From Dipetalonema caudispina (Eukaryota > Nematoda > Chromadorea > Rhabditida > Onchocercidae): a stretch of 64,000 nucleotides of DNA. Each line of letters begins with the position of its first letter. Position 1 is the first letter of the stretch. A program made the position numbers and the translations under genes. The stretch lies in NCBI GenBank assembly GCA_013365325.1, contig JABVXV010000043.1:1-64000 (forward strand). Direction: 5' to 3'. Below are positions 26,358 to 38,000 of this stretch, one piece after another. Below the pieces are notes generated by a model that ran no database searches, was not told the DNA's origin, and saw nothing but the letters and a program-made list of their open reading frames with translations.

Positions 26358-28373
26358 GATGATGATGATGATGGTGAAGATGGTGATATCGATGTTCTCA
26401 TTGGTTTCATGTTATCATAATTGGTGCCATTGATGTCACCTTTGTTATCATCGATGTAATTGTAATTACTGTCTGATCGAAATTTCTTTTGATCTGATAC
26501 CATTTCATCTTCTTTTCGATTACAACGTTCACCTGAATTTCAATGCATACAACAAAAAGTTAGTAAATTATCAAAAATTATTTCACGAAGCTAATCAATT
26601 TTTGAGCCTTTTTTTTTTCACTCAAATATTTCAGAGGTCAAAAATGCCGTAGAAAATTGGCAAATATTTAGGTACGATGAGTTTTATGTTTATTTAAACT
26701 CTATTCAAATTAAAATACCTGCTCCAAAATAATCTTACATTAAGCAGCAATTTTTACCATACTTACTTTACTCAATCAATCTGTCATTTCTCCATTTGTC
26801 CTTACAATCAAACAGTTAGGTTTCAAAGAATAGGCTGATGAAGAAGTTGCAAAAAATTTCACCAATTTTCTTTAAAAATGCAAATAAGTTAGCTGTCATA
26901 TCATTTTAACAAAAGGATACTTCATTGATGTATGTCTTTGCAAGAGCAATTTTGAAATAATACAATTTAGAAGTAAAAAATAAAAAGAATTTTCTCTAAA
27001 AAATGCACTAACTGATGAAATCAATAAAAATCACATTTTCAACTTCTAAAACTTAAACCATTCAAGGAACACTTCCAAAATCGATTCACTTTTACTATCA
27101 AAATTCAACTTTTAATATATCTTTCGCTTTAATATCTTCCTTTGAAATGGTATATATTCTAATCCAACTTAGTCTATACAATAAAAATATTTATCTTATG
27201 AAAACTAAATTGTACGATAATTCGTTGAATTACTACAATTTAGTTCAAATAATAGATTAATGCTTCATTGATAATAAATTATAAAGTTTTAGAAGTAATT
27301 TATTCAAATAGTTGTAAATGAAGTAGACTTAACTATTTAGGACAATTTTAGTGAGAAAAGAAAACTTTAATAAAACTATTTTAAGTAATTCATTAAGTGG
27401 ATGCTTTGGAGAATGATAAATGCTACTACTTACTATAAAATGTAAAAAATAAAAAACATAAAATGAAATAGATTATCATTTTCATTCCGATCATGTAATC
27501 GCTGGCGAAAAAAAAAAAAAAAAAAAAAAAACGAAGCAAAGATGAAATTAGATGAATCTTTCTAAAAATTGAATGACACAAAGTTAAAAAAGAGAGATAG
27601 CAATATCCATGAAGTAAAATAATGCTAGTCGCTGTAGGAATTGCAACGTTCATGGCATGAAAATCGTTTTGATTGGTGATGAGTGACATAAAGAAAGTTG
27701 ATGAAGTGAAATTTCAAAACTTGATTCTGACCATATGAACAATTGATGATGATAACTTTAAAATGAAGTAACACAATAAATTATGGCCTATATTGATTTA
27801 GTTTTGGAAGCAGACAACAACGCGTCTGTTTGGATTTCTGCAACAGATCCAGGATTAGTAACAAGATTCTTTCAAGTTTTGTTTAAATTCCTGAAGATAA
27901 TTTTAAATTGTTAAAATTATGTCCATTTTAATCAATGATCGAATCAATTTTTCAACACGGATACATAAATATACCCTACGGGAAAACGAAATAATGTAAA
28001 CGATTCCTCATTTGATACTTTAAGATATATATATATATATATATAATTGAACCAATTAAATTAGATAATATTTGCCATATCAGGGATAAGTGATTTAAAT
28101 TGTTGAATTTTAGCAGTGTAGTGAAAATTAATGAATTCAATTTTTAGAAAAATTTACGCAAAACGACATTTTAAATCTGGGACAAACATTAATTAAACGA
28201 TCGATGTCATGATGGTAGAAGGAGAGAATTGTGGAAAAAGCGATAAAGAGAAAGGCATTCACGATAACATTAATAAATAGAAATATCACACTTTGCAATT
28301 ATATAATCTAACGTTAATGTATAATTTGTTCAATCCTTAAAGTAACGACCAAATGTCATTTCATTTTTCTTTT

Positions 28374-28415
<42 letters not shown>

Positions 28416-29645
28416 CTATTCACATTTAAAATTTTATTTCATCCTAGTTTTCTTGTAATGGTAATTGTAATATTAAATTTGCACTTTCTTGAAGATGCTA
28501 AACTTTCAACTAAAATGAAATAGAATTTCACATTTTTTTAAATTGGCCAGTTTTTATAAAATAAAGAAGAGAGAGAGAGAGGATGAGGAGAAGAAAACGA
28601 AAAATGATGGATTTCTTCATTCATTTAAGCTAGCCAACAAGCAAATTGAAATATTATATATCTAATTTATCATTGAAAATTATTAATTAGTAATTTTTAT
28701 AATCGATAAGGCATATATCTTAATGTTTTTAAGTAAGCTTAAAATTAGTCTTTAGAAAATATAAAATAAAAAAAAAAAAAAAAAAACAGATAACTATTAG
28801 CTATTATTATCGTAATTTACAGTACATTCTCAAAATAACGTTAGCCAACGGTAACAATACTAATTTCAATCAGCTCCAAAAAAAAAAAAAAATAAATCAT
28901 TTGTTTAAAATATTTAACAAAATTTAATTCATTGCATGGAAATGAAAAACTAAAGTCTGTGCTTAAAAAAAAAAAAAAAAAAAAAAAAAATAAATAAAAA
29001 AAAATTCATTTGAAATAATAAACAATTATAATTTGGAAGGAGGAAAATTGTTCCAACATACATTTTATCGTTGAATTCGATTTTTTTTAACAGGTGAGAA
29101 AAACCGATTTACTAAAATCAGGATATGCAACCGGAAAGTGAATAATTTCAAAACAATTACTTCATAAAAATAACACACATAATATACATACATACACACA
29201 CACACACACATACATACATACACATACATACACATACATATGTCATTATCATAAAATGAAATTTATTACTAATCAATCATTTCCATTGTAAAATATTCCA
29301 GTGCCCTAAATTCATAATGCATACATATAAATATGAGGGGAAAGTTTTTTGATGAAAGAAAACATTAAAATTTAATTTATTAAATACAGTACTTTCATGA
29401 TAAAAATTTGTCAACTTTTTTTTTTTTTCAAAAGAATGAAATTCGGTATTTCAGTTTGATATTGTGACAAGATAACTTATTATGTTTCTATTTTATCAGA
29501 TAAAATGGCAATCAATTACTTTCATTTGTTTGATTCATTTCTGTTAAAATTCATAAAAAAAAATATCATGGATTTTAAACTGATATTAATTAAATCAATT
29601 TGATTGATTCATAAGATTAAGATATTACTAACCTTCTATTTGCAT
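12302..29645 (-). CDS. RhoGEF with DH and PH domains (PLEKHG/UIG-1-like)
   Basis: Fifteen exons join in phase to a 780-residue protein: 29645-29633, 26532-26223, 26099-26011, 25809-25764, 25073-24936, 16902-16572, 16232-16099, 15933-15798, 15039-14890, 14301-14231, 13992-13842, 13551-13216, 13027-12932, 12793-12640 and 12489-12302. Residues 54-90 are a poly-Ser tract and about 253-292 a poly-Thr tract. The DH domain spans about 375-560, from AMELLETERSYVNDL to the signature SAYLLKPVQRVLKYHLFLE. The PH domain spans about 580-705 and ends in the helix DQKRYWMKELKRMMLD. DH-PH proteins load GTP on Rho-family GTPases at membranes or the cytoskeleton. The LKPVQRVLKYHLFLE helix with the GHSLPL lead resembles PLEKHG1-3; nematode UIG-1, a Cdc42 exchange factor of muscle attachments, is the likely relative by family knowledge. 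The start (ATG CAA ATA GAA, then a 3.1 kb intron) rests only on phase; Met15 is the alternative. Exon 15 ends at an in-frame TGA, so this may be a short isoform. Confidence 0.82.
14470..14765 (-). mobile_element. tRNA-like, possible SINE, in a RhoGEF intron
   Basis: Inside the intron 14302-14889 lies about 300 bases clearly less AT-rich than the flanks. On the minus strand it holds a tRNA A-box-like sequence TGGCTAATTGGTAG (14751-14738) and a B-box-like GGTTCGATTTC (14707-14697). Their starts are 44 nt apart, as in a real tRNA. No good acceptor-stem pairing closes the unit, and the unusual composition continues for about 200 nt past the B box. This is the architecture of a tRNA-derived SINE or a decayed tRNA and not of a working tRNA gene. 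It lies in the same orientation as the host gene. Copy number cannot be judged from one window. Confidence 0.45.
16572..16902 (-). repeat. in-frame (ACT)n coding microsatellite, poly-Thr
   Basis: Within the sixth RhoGEF exon the minus strand carries (ACT)n with ATT, GCT and TAT variants (plus-strand AGT repeats, about 16616-16744). The frame is kept, giving about 40 residues that are mostly threonine with scattered Ile, Ala and Tyr. The flanks are ordinary coding sequence (NTFSALS before, ADQHYRNGAS after), so the tract is translated if the exon is used. Confidence 0.8.
22817..22941. repeat. two-copy tandem duplication, 65-bp period
   Basis: A unit of about 60 bases beginning ACAAGAAGT occurs at 22817-22876 and again at 22882-22941. 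The copies differ at three positions in the aligned core, and in all three the first copy has T where the second has C. The unit has no open frame of note and no recognised family. Confidence 0.85.
23261..23280. other. short GC-rich hairpin
   Basis: ATCCCCGCTATTAGCGGGAT is a near-perfect inverted repeat: about nine pairs with one bulged C. It sits in otherwise very AT-rich intron sequence. No run of T follows that would make it a simple terminator, and no known RNA family is recognised. Confidence 0.6.
26223..26532 (-). repeat. in-frame (TCA)n coding microsatellite, poly-Ser
   Basis: The second coding exon of the RhoGEF contains about 35 TCA/TCG codons with a few CCA (plus-strand GAT repeats, about 26288-26390). 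They encode a serine run with scattered prolines ahead of STSTTLKSAEC. The exon keeps its frame through the repeat and is spliced in phase on both sides. The same repeat read on plus gives a methionine run that is not a gene. Confidence 0.85.
28376..28410. repeat. T35 homopolymer
   Basis: An uninterrupted run of 35 T, the longest clean homopolymer I noticed apart from the A run near 22569-22606. It could be the tail of an old minus-strand retro-insert, but no element body is recognisable beside it. Confidence 0.85.
29184..29240. repeat. (CA)n/(ACAT)n microsatellite
   Basis: A compound run of ACAT, CA and ACATAC units. Confidence 0.9.
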
Positions 29646-30526
29646 GATTTTTTGACGAATGATTGTTGTATGAAGAATTGTTGATAGTATTTCAAAATTA
29701 TACTAAGTTACATCGTTTGTTAAAGAATTTTCCAGCAGTTGTTTAATTAATTAGTATTAAATAATTTTTCAATAGATGCTTTCATTTTCAATCCTGAAGA
29801 AAAAATAAAAGAAATAGGTAAAATTTATTAGGGAACAGATATATTCTTTAAAATAAATAAGCAAACGGATAGGGGATAGTAAGTGCAAATAGTTTACAAT
29901 CATAAAATTTCACGAATTCCTAACAGTTTGTTCCATTATTTCTTATATCTCTCAAATTAAGAAATGAAAAAAATTTGAGAAGATGAAAAAAGAAAAAAAA
30001 AAAAAAAAAACGACACTATTATAGTAGTAATTATTTGCAATAGAATCAATGTACAATGAAAGTTCATCGCAATATGACAGTTCATTTTGTTGTTCACGAG
30101 AGATGCAAATACATGACCTTGGGTTGAACCTTTCCCAGTTAATACTCTCTTTTAAAGAGTGGAAAATTTTGATGAAGCAAATTTCTTCAAGTACATATGA
30201 GGTTTTACACACAAGGTCATCATCCTAATACATCAAATGAGAATGCAACTGATCATTCCAGTGATTTTAAGTAAGTCAAATATCTCTGATCGAAGCTAAA
30301 ATGAGATTAATTATTGGTTAGCTAGAATTGCTTACAATAAATACATAGAGTGGACATAAAACTTTAAGCTGTCATTTATATCATTAAAGAAATGGAATAC
30401 AATTGAATGTTAATGATGATTCATGCCATTGCTACATTATCAAAAATGCGTTTTTCTACAATTTGTAGAAAAAACTTCGCTGGCTTTAGAGATCTCAAGA
30501 AAATAGGAAGTTATCATGATATGATA

Positions 30527-30621
30527 AGAGAGAGAGAGAGAGAGAGAGAGGAAGAGAGGAAGAAAGAGGAAGTATTAATTCTATCATCTTTCATTAATCC
30601 TCCTAATCATTCGTATTAGAT

Positions 30622-30653
<32 letters not shown>
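30527..30653. repeat. two (AG)n microsatellites
   Basis: Two clean AG runs, about 30527-30550 and 30624-30653, separated by about 75 bases. They are simple repeats and have no coding role. Confidence 0.92.
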
Positions 30654-30657
<4 letters not shown>

Positions 30658-31888
30658 TGGGACATTACAACTTGATAAGCAATCATTCGATAGCTTTTAG
30701 TTTGCTTCTTTTAACCACATCGGCATTTTTAAAAATGAGAAGAAAGATTCTTCAAAATGAAGCAGTTGCAAAATTGTTGATAATTATTCATTATGTAATA
30801 CGCTTTAGTTGCTTTTATTTAAAAAGCAGCCGCGTTTGGATAAGAAATGAACATTGATTGTACATAGTAAAAATGAATAGTTTACACTTCCAACATTAAT
30901 CTTTACGACAGTTTTGATGATTTTCAGTATCATCAAACTATCTCATCGATTACTGTAAGTAAGTAATTCTTCTAAACAAACAAATGAAGCAATAAGCTTA
31001 TGAAGATATATCTCAGATCAATCAAATATCGCAAATTTCATGAAATATCGTTGTTTTCATAAAATGCAACAAATAAAGGTACTTAAAATATAGCTTAAAT
31101 CATAGATTAAACTAATGAGAGGAGAAATACGACTAAAAAGTTGGAAAAATTGAAATCATCGAATAGTTCGAAAAGCTAAACAAACAGAAATAATGTCTGT
31201 AAATTTGAAGCCTTTATTAAAGGATTAATATAGCACTTTAAATTGTAATGTTATTATGTTGCAATTATAACAGCATCAAAAATGATATACAGCAAGCAAG
31301 CAAAACATTTTCGATCATTATGGTATATAGAAAGTTGTAATAGAAAGATGAAAAGAAAAAAAAATAGGACTTAATATGAAATTAAATATTAATAAAGTTG
31401 AAATTATGATCAATAGTTACTATTTCTTTCATTAAATTATTATGCATTTTATTGTCATTGTAAAAAAGGCGAAAGAGAAATATCATTATCCTGCTGCAAA
31501 GAATCCTAATTCAAATGAAGAAGAATCATTACCTACTACTTCACCTTTGACCTCATCTTGACGGTATAGTTATATCTTATAGTTATTTAGCTTTGAAAGT
31601 ATTTGCAATGTCAATTATATCATCAAAACATTCCACAGTTTGCTAGAAATCAACCAAACAAATCATTTTTTTCTTTTTTTTTTTTTAGCATATCGACTTT
31701 TAATTGAATAACAAGAAAACATTTTAATAAGGCCTACAACATTGTGGAATGGAAGCTAAAAGATGAACAAGTTAAGACTTCTATTTCTAAGTAACTGATT
31801 TCATCGTTTTGTTCAAACTATTCAAATTGTTGAAAGATTAAGGACAAAAAGCGGTGATGATAATAGTATTGATAATATATAAATAAAT

Positions 31889-32075
31889 TGCAGCAGCAGT
31901 AGTAGTAGCAGAAAGTGAGCATTAGCAACAATAACAATAAGAAGAAGAACAACAACAACAACAGCAGCAACAACAGTAAAAATAGCAACAACAATAATAA
32001 CAACAACAATAACAGCAGTAAAAATAATAATAATAATAATAACAACAACAACAACAATAACAGCAGGAATAACGC
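31889..32075. repeat. compound AAC/AAT/AGC trinucleotide repeat
   Basis: A run of AAC, AAT, AGC and AGT triplets of about 190 bases. It creates poly-Asn, poly-Leu and poly-Tyr/Cys frames on different strands, which are artefacts of the repeat. Confidence 0.9.
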
Positions 32076-35000
32076 GAAAAATGATAATGAAAGGAAAAAG
32101 AAAACGAATAGTGGTTAGTTGGTACGAGCGGAGATCGTGGCGAAAGATTGATGGAATATTTGAGCATGCTAAACAACAAATAAAATGAGTGATTATCTGT
32201 CGTAGAACGAAGAGTCAGCTGTCGTAAGATATAGATGACTCTCTCTTTGGTCAGCTGTAGCCAGAAGTAGTTTGTTTGGAAAAAGAGGAAAAGAAGAGAT
32301 AGCAAAGAGTAAAAATTACGACAAATGAAAGAGTTTAGCTGGCTATTTGTTATACATCGTAATAAGATAAAATAAAAAGGCTAATGAACAACAGAATAAA
32401 ATTAACACAAATATTACAGTTTAAAATATAATTAGTAAACAATTTTATCATTATTGAATAAGAAAATCGTTTATTTAAACTAGTTGTGCTTTTTCTGATC
32501 ATAAAATTATCAGAATTTATTCTAATAATCAAATTATTCATCGGTAATCGGAGAAGATAGATGATAAATCGGAATTATCGGAATAAAATGGACGAAATCG
32601 AGGAATATATTAATGTGTTGTTCATACTTGAAAATCTTCCAGAATAGTTTTGTTGAACTTGCCACAACTTATCTTAAAAGGTATAAAAGATAAAAAAAAG
32701 AAAAAATAGAAAACTAGAAATTGAGCAATGTGAGTAAATATGAAATCGCAAGATAATGATTATATTGAAATATTGAATGACAAGAGAAACTTTTCACGAA
32801 AATTTCAAAAAAAATGAAATTTTAAAACCATAAACGTTTCCAGTTTGTCAAAATTCAAAAATCTGATGCTTTCTTTGAGTGCTACCACATTTTTTGCTTA
32901 TATTACAATTAGTTCAATATATTACGGAAAATATTACTTGGCAAATATTTGACTAAAATTAGCATAAAAATAAGTGCACTTCTGAAACAGTAAAATTAAA
33001 ATAGAAAGCATTATAATAACAGAAAAAAAAAATGAATACCCTTCAATTTGTATAAATATCGCCAATTACCACAAAAAAGAATTGTAAATTATGGTATTTT
33101 GATGGATGTGAAAATTCGAAATCATGAAACGATAATTCGAAGAATTTAATTACTGCCAAATTAGCAGTGTTAGAAACAAAAAATTAAACCCAAATCAAGT
33201 AAAAATTAGGTTAACGTTTCGAGCAATAGCAAGTAATTATATATGCTTAGAAACGATGCTAATAAGAAAGTCGAATTGTTTGCAATAATTTCGATTAAAA
33301 TTCATTAAAAAGATTTCCATTATTGATTTCCATCATTCAATCTTTAAACCAAAACAAAAAAAAAAAATCGAAATTTTAGCACTTCTCATCCCCATGGATT
33401 AGCGGCTTTAGATGAAACGGTTGAAAAAGTTTTACGATGGGTGATGATCAGATCTAAATGTAATCATCATTAGATGAGACTGAGTCATTATTAGATTTTA
33501 GCATACCAACTTTAGGTATATATACTCGGCACTACACTTAAATATTAATTAGCCGTTACTGACATAGTCAAGAAGAGTTTTTTGACAGTTCATTTGAGAG
33601 AACTTCTTCATTTTTCTCGGTTTTGTTCTTTGAAATTTAACTTTGACAGAAATAAATTTTGGCATAAAATAATAATTAACACAAATTATTAATATTGTAA
33701 AATTAATCTATCAGAAGGCAAAAAAAAGAAATTAATCTATCACAAAATAAAGTTTTGAGATTTTTCGAACTTTGAGGCTTGTTTCTTTTAGTGTACAGTA
33801 TTATTAAGGAATGATAAAATTAACAAGTATAACTTAATATGAATAGATCAAAATTTGAAAATCTAATAACTAATTAATGAATAGTCGTTTATTAAAGTTG
33901 AAATATCGAAATAGCAAATACTCTCTCCTCTGTGCAAGAATCCGATTACCTTACTACAGTTCTCTTCAAAACATTAATGAAATTTATGCATATGTATTAG
34001 AGGTCAAGAGTCACAAGTGGGTATCAATGGCAATAGCATATAATATGCTGGGTATCAATGGCATAGCATATAATAGTTCTGCAACAAGATGGCAAATGAT
34101 GGCAGAAATATGGTGAAAATCAGCAAAACTGTAGTGTTGTAAAGTTTGTGCATCATATGAAAATAGTTTTGTAATTTAATTAGGAAAAGATTTTTCGGCA
34201 TTCACGAGAATAGGATGATGTTTGTTAAATGCGGAAGATAGGAAAAAACAATAAATTCACAAAAGTCAACAAATTTTTAAGTAAACAATACTTAAAATTT
34301 TTAAAATAAAAAACCAACATTTGAAATTCATATCGGGAAATTTTGGCTTTTTCAAGCACGAAATGAAAAATCGAATTTTAAATATATTATAAATGTAATG
34401 TTAAAATTTCGAAGCAAAAATGATTTCGCGCAGTAATTTAGAATCAGCGTATTAATATCAGAATATTCCAGGATCCCGATTTCCTCCATTGTCGTACATC
34501 GATCCATGCGAAATATTTCACAGATAGAAAATAGAAAATAGCAAATCAGGTAATAGATATTTTGATTAATTAGAAGAGTTTAAATGAAGTGTTATTAAAA
34601 TAAATACATTTAAAAAAGATAAATGGGCGGAAAGATATGATAGGCAGCTGAACTTCGAGTGAAAAAAAAAGACAAATTATTTTGCAAATAATTAGAACGT
34701 TCGTTTCGGTGGGATAAGCTCTGATTTTATCACTTTGACATTTTTCATGTCAGTAAATGAGGTCAAAATGTCAGAATTCGACGATAAATGAACTTGAATG
34801 ACTTAGAAAGCAGTTAAAATATGCTTTGATAATAATCTATGTCGAAAAGTGTAAACAAATGAAGATTAGAAGCAGAATTGAGAAAGAGAAACAGATTGGA
34901 AAATCGACAAAGATAGGTGAAGAATCATAGGGTATAACAGGTGAATATTTCTGGAAAATTCGTGGTAAAACAAAATAAACAACTTAAATTGTACTTTTTT

Positions 35001-38000
35001 TTAAAAAAAAAAAAAAAAAAATTATTTTATTTTTACTCTTATTCTTCCAAATAACATGTCAAGATTAAATGAATACAACATACAACGTTGAAAATATCAA
35101 TTCAAATATTGTAAATATATACTATGAAATTTGATACAAATTCAAATAAAACTTAAGCTTATTTCGAAAATTTTCAAATAAAATGATAAGCAAAAAGATA
35201 AGCTATCATATTTTACGAATTATACCTATAGAAATATAATAGGAAAGAATGAACCATTCAACTTCTCACGCATAATCATTATTATACAGCACTGCTTTTT
35301 AGTATACCACATTTAATGTGTATCACTGCGCCTATATATATATATATATCAATCCATACGATGGCGATACACAATTTCGTACGGACATACTGGCACCATA
35401 TTTTGACAAATGATAAAAACATTAACGTTCCATTTATATTTCGTCGTAGTAAGCAATAGTTGTGAAAAAAAAAAAAAAAAAAAAAAAAAAAAGATAGAAA
35501 GAAATGATGGAAAAATATATTTCGAATATGTTAGGAACAATGAAAATTTCCGTATTTTAATGTTTATTCTTTACCTAAGTATAATCAATCATTTTCTAAC
35601 ATTAGTAATTGTGATAATGCAAGGAAAGGTAAATGAGGAGAGATATCCGATAGTGATCCATTCGATTATTTCCAAAAAAAACAACTATATTTTACTGTAA
35701 TTTATCAAAATAATGAAAAATGTAAAAAGATTTAGGAAAGTTGTCATCGTTGTAAAGAGTAAAAATGAGAAAAAAAAAGTTTCATTCTTAAGAAATTCAA
35801 AAAGTTATTAGAAAAATAATTGTCATTTATTGAATAATTGCATTCAGAGAAGAAATTTAAAAGTTAATTTTGCTCATCTTTTAAAAGATTGAATGATGGT
35901 TTAAAAAATGTCCTAACATATTGGATTTTGTTAGGATAATATTGGATTCTGTTAGAATTAATTAATTTTCATCATGTATCTTTTAGTGGAATTTTTGTCA
36001 GATTTCAATCAATAAAAACTTGTGAAACTAAAGAATATGTGATTTCTTATTTTCTTGAAATGAATTAAATACTTTCTTTTATTGAACTAATAAAAACTTG
36101 CGTGAATCAATTATTCTTTTCCACATAAAATAATGAAATGATTCATTTCAGAAATAAGCGACTTTCAGGAATAATTTTTAATTAGAAATTCTCACGAATT
36201 TTTATTTTGAAATTTGTCAAATAGTAAAATTGTTGGTACTTCAAAAATACCATTCCATTATTTCAATTTATTTCTCTCAAAATATTTTTCCACTCCCTGT
36301 ATAATTATAAAATATCGTATTGAAGTTTGCATGGGAAAAATTCATCCCTACACTTTTCCCTCCAAATTTTGAAAAAAACTTAAATTTTATGTGCTACTGA
36401 AAAGTGAAACGATCCTCATTTTCATGAAGGTAAAGTTTAATCAATGAATTCAACATAATTCAATCCTCAAATTCCAATTCTGATATAACAATATTTAGCT
36501 TATTTACGCTTCTGAACTTTTGATATGCGCTTTAGCTTGTAGTAACATTTGCTGATTATTTCTCAATGATACAAATGATCCAAAGTTTGTAGAAAAGCAA
36601 AAATTTTTTTAGTTTTTTTTTTCTTTTTTCTGTTTACAATTATTTATTGCAAATCGATTCTAAGCATACGTTTAACACGTAGCAATAAATTAAAAAATTT
36701 TTCATCTACCAAGTTGCTTTGAATAAAAGTGATAGTAAAATCGTAGGCGAAAATTAAGAAGCAAAACATATGTAATTTATTTAAACATTGAAAAGGATGC
36801 GAATATCAGTTTGGCAAAAATGGGATATGAAATAGAAAAAAAAAAAAAAAATGAGAAAAAAAAAAGAAGTTGAGCAAATTAAAATTATCATAAAATAGGT
36901 ATCCATCAAACTATCCTTACTATCCATTACTTTTTGAAGTGATAAAAATATAAAATTGTTATATCAGCGATATTTTCCTATCTGAAATGATTATTCCATC
37001 AAAAGTGTAAAAGTAAATATAAATTATTTTGTTTGTATAAAGGATGATAAAAGAACGTTATCTGTTCATCGTACAACATTTATTATCCATCTTGTATCAT
37101 TGAATAAAGTACATTAAAAGTGAACAAATGCTTGTTTGTATTATGCCACAAATGTTTAAGTTATTATTATTATTATTATAATTATCACTAAACTAATTAT
37201 CAGTATCACTTTGCTGATCATTATTATCACCCTGTTTATAAATTAGGTATAAATATTTGCATCTCACTGATAACTCATGCCACATTAATGACTAGCAAAT
37301 TTTCATTGATTCAGCAAGAACATATCGAAAAATGATTTCAATGAATGAAATGATAAAAAGATTCCATTCTTTTGCATGATTAATTTTTACTTCGTACAAA
37401 AATAGCACCTTATTGTAGTTATCATATAATAAATTTTTAACTTAAAGATAATCAAATGAATAATAACTTACTGATTTAGTTACTTCAACTTGTTGAACTG
37501 TTTGGTAATAGTATGCAAATGTTTGTCATTCTTTTGCAATATCCGAGATATGATATAATTTTTCCACTTCATTTCATGCTTATTTCGTTTTCACAACAGA
37601 ATATATGATAGTATTGTGTTAATTACACAATCATATTAAACCATTGTTTGATAACGATAAAGCCAATGTGCTATTTTCATATGTTTTAACAACATTCAAA
37701 AAGTTTTCTGTTTCTTTTTTAAAAAAATACTGAAAAATTTTCTTGAAATCTTCAACAGAAACTAATGTATTTCTAATTTTTCCTACTGTTTAATTAAGCA
37801 TAAATTTCATACGTTAATTTGACTTTTTGAAGTTAATCAATTTTGCTAATTTGAATCATTGTTTTCGTACATTTTTATTTTTAATATATCTATGCAGAAA
37901 TGTATTCGCTTTCTAAATATATGGAAAAATATTTACAAGTAAGATTTTTATTACAGAGATAAAAATGTCAACTATTTCGATTTGAATCTTTCCGAAAATG

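Larger units (their letters stand above)
26533..29632 (-). other. 3.1 kb first intron of the RhoGEF model
   Basis: No exon is visible here. The stretch holds poly-A/T runs, including T35 at 28376-28410, a (TA)n run near 28026-28045, and a CA/ACAT microsatellite at 29184-29240. If transcription starts at an internal promoter ahead of Met15, this stretch would be promoter and not intron. Confidence 0.5.

Noticed and set aside
26239..26433. Plus-strand poly-Met frame
   Set aside because: Antisense shadow of the coding poly-Ser microsatellite.
31818..32305. Overlapping poly-Leu, poly-Asn and poly-Tyr/Cys frames
   Set aside because: All come from the AAC/AAT/AGC repeat read in different frames and strands.
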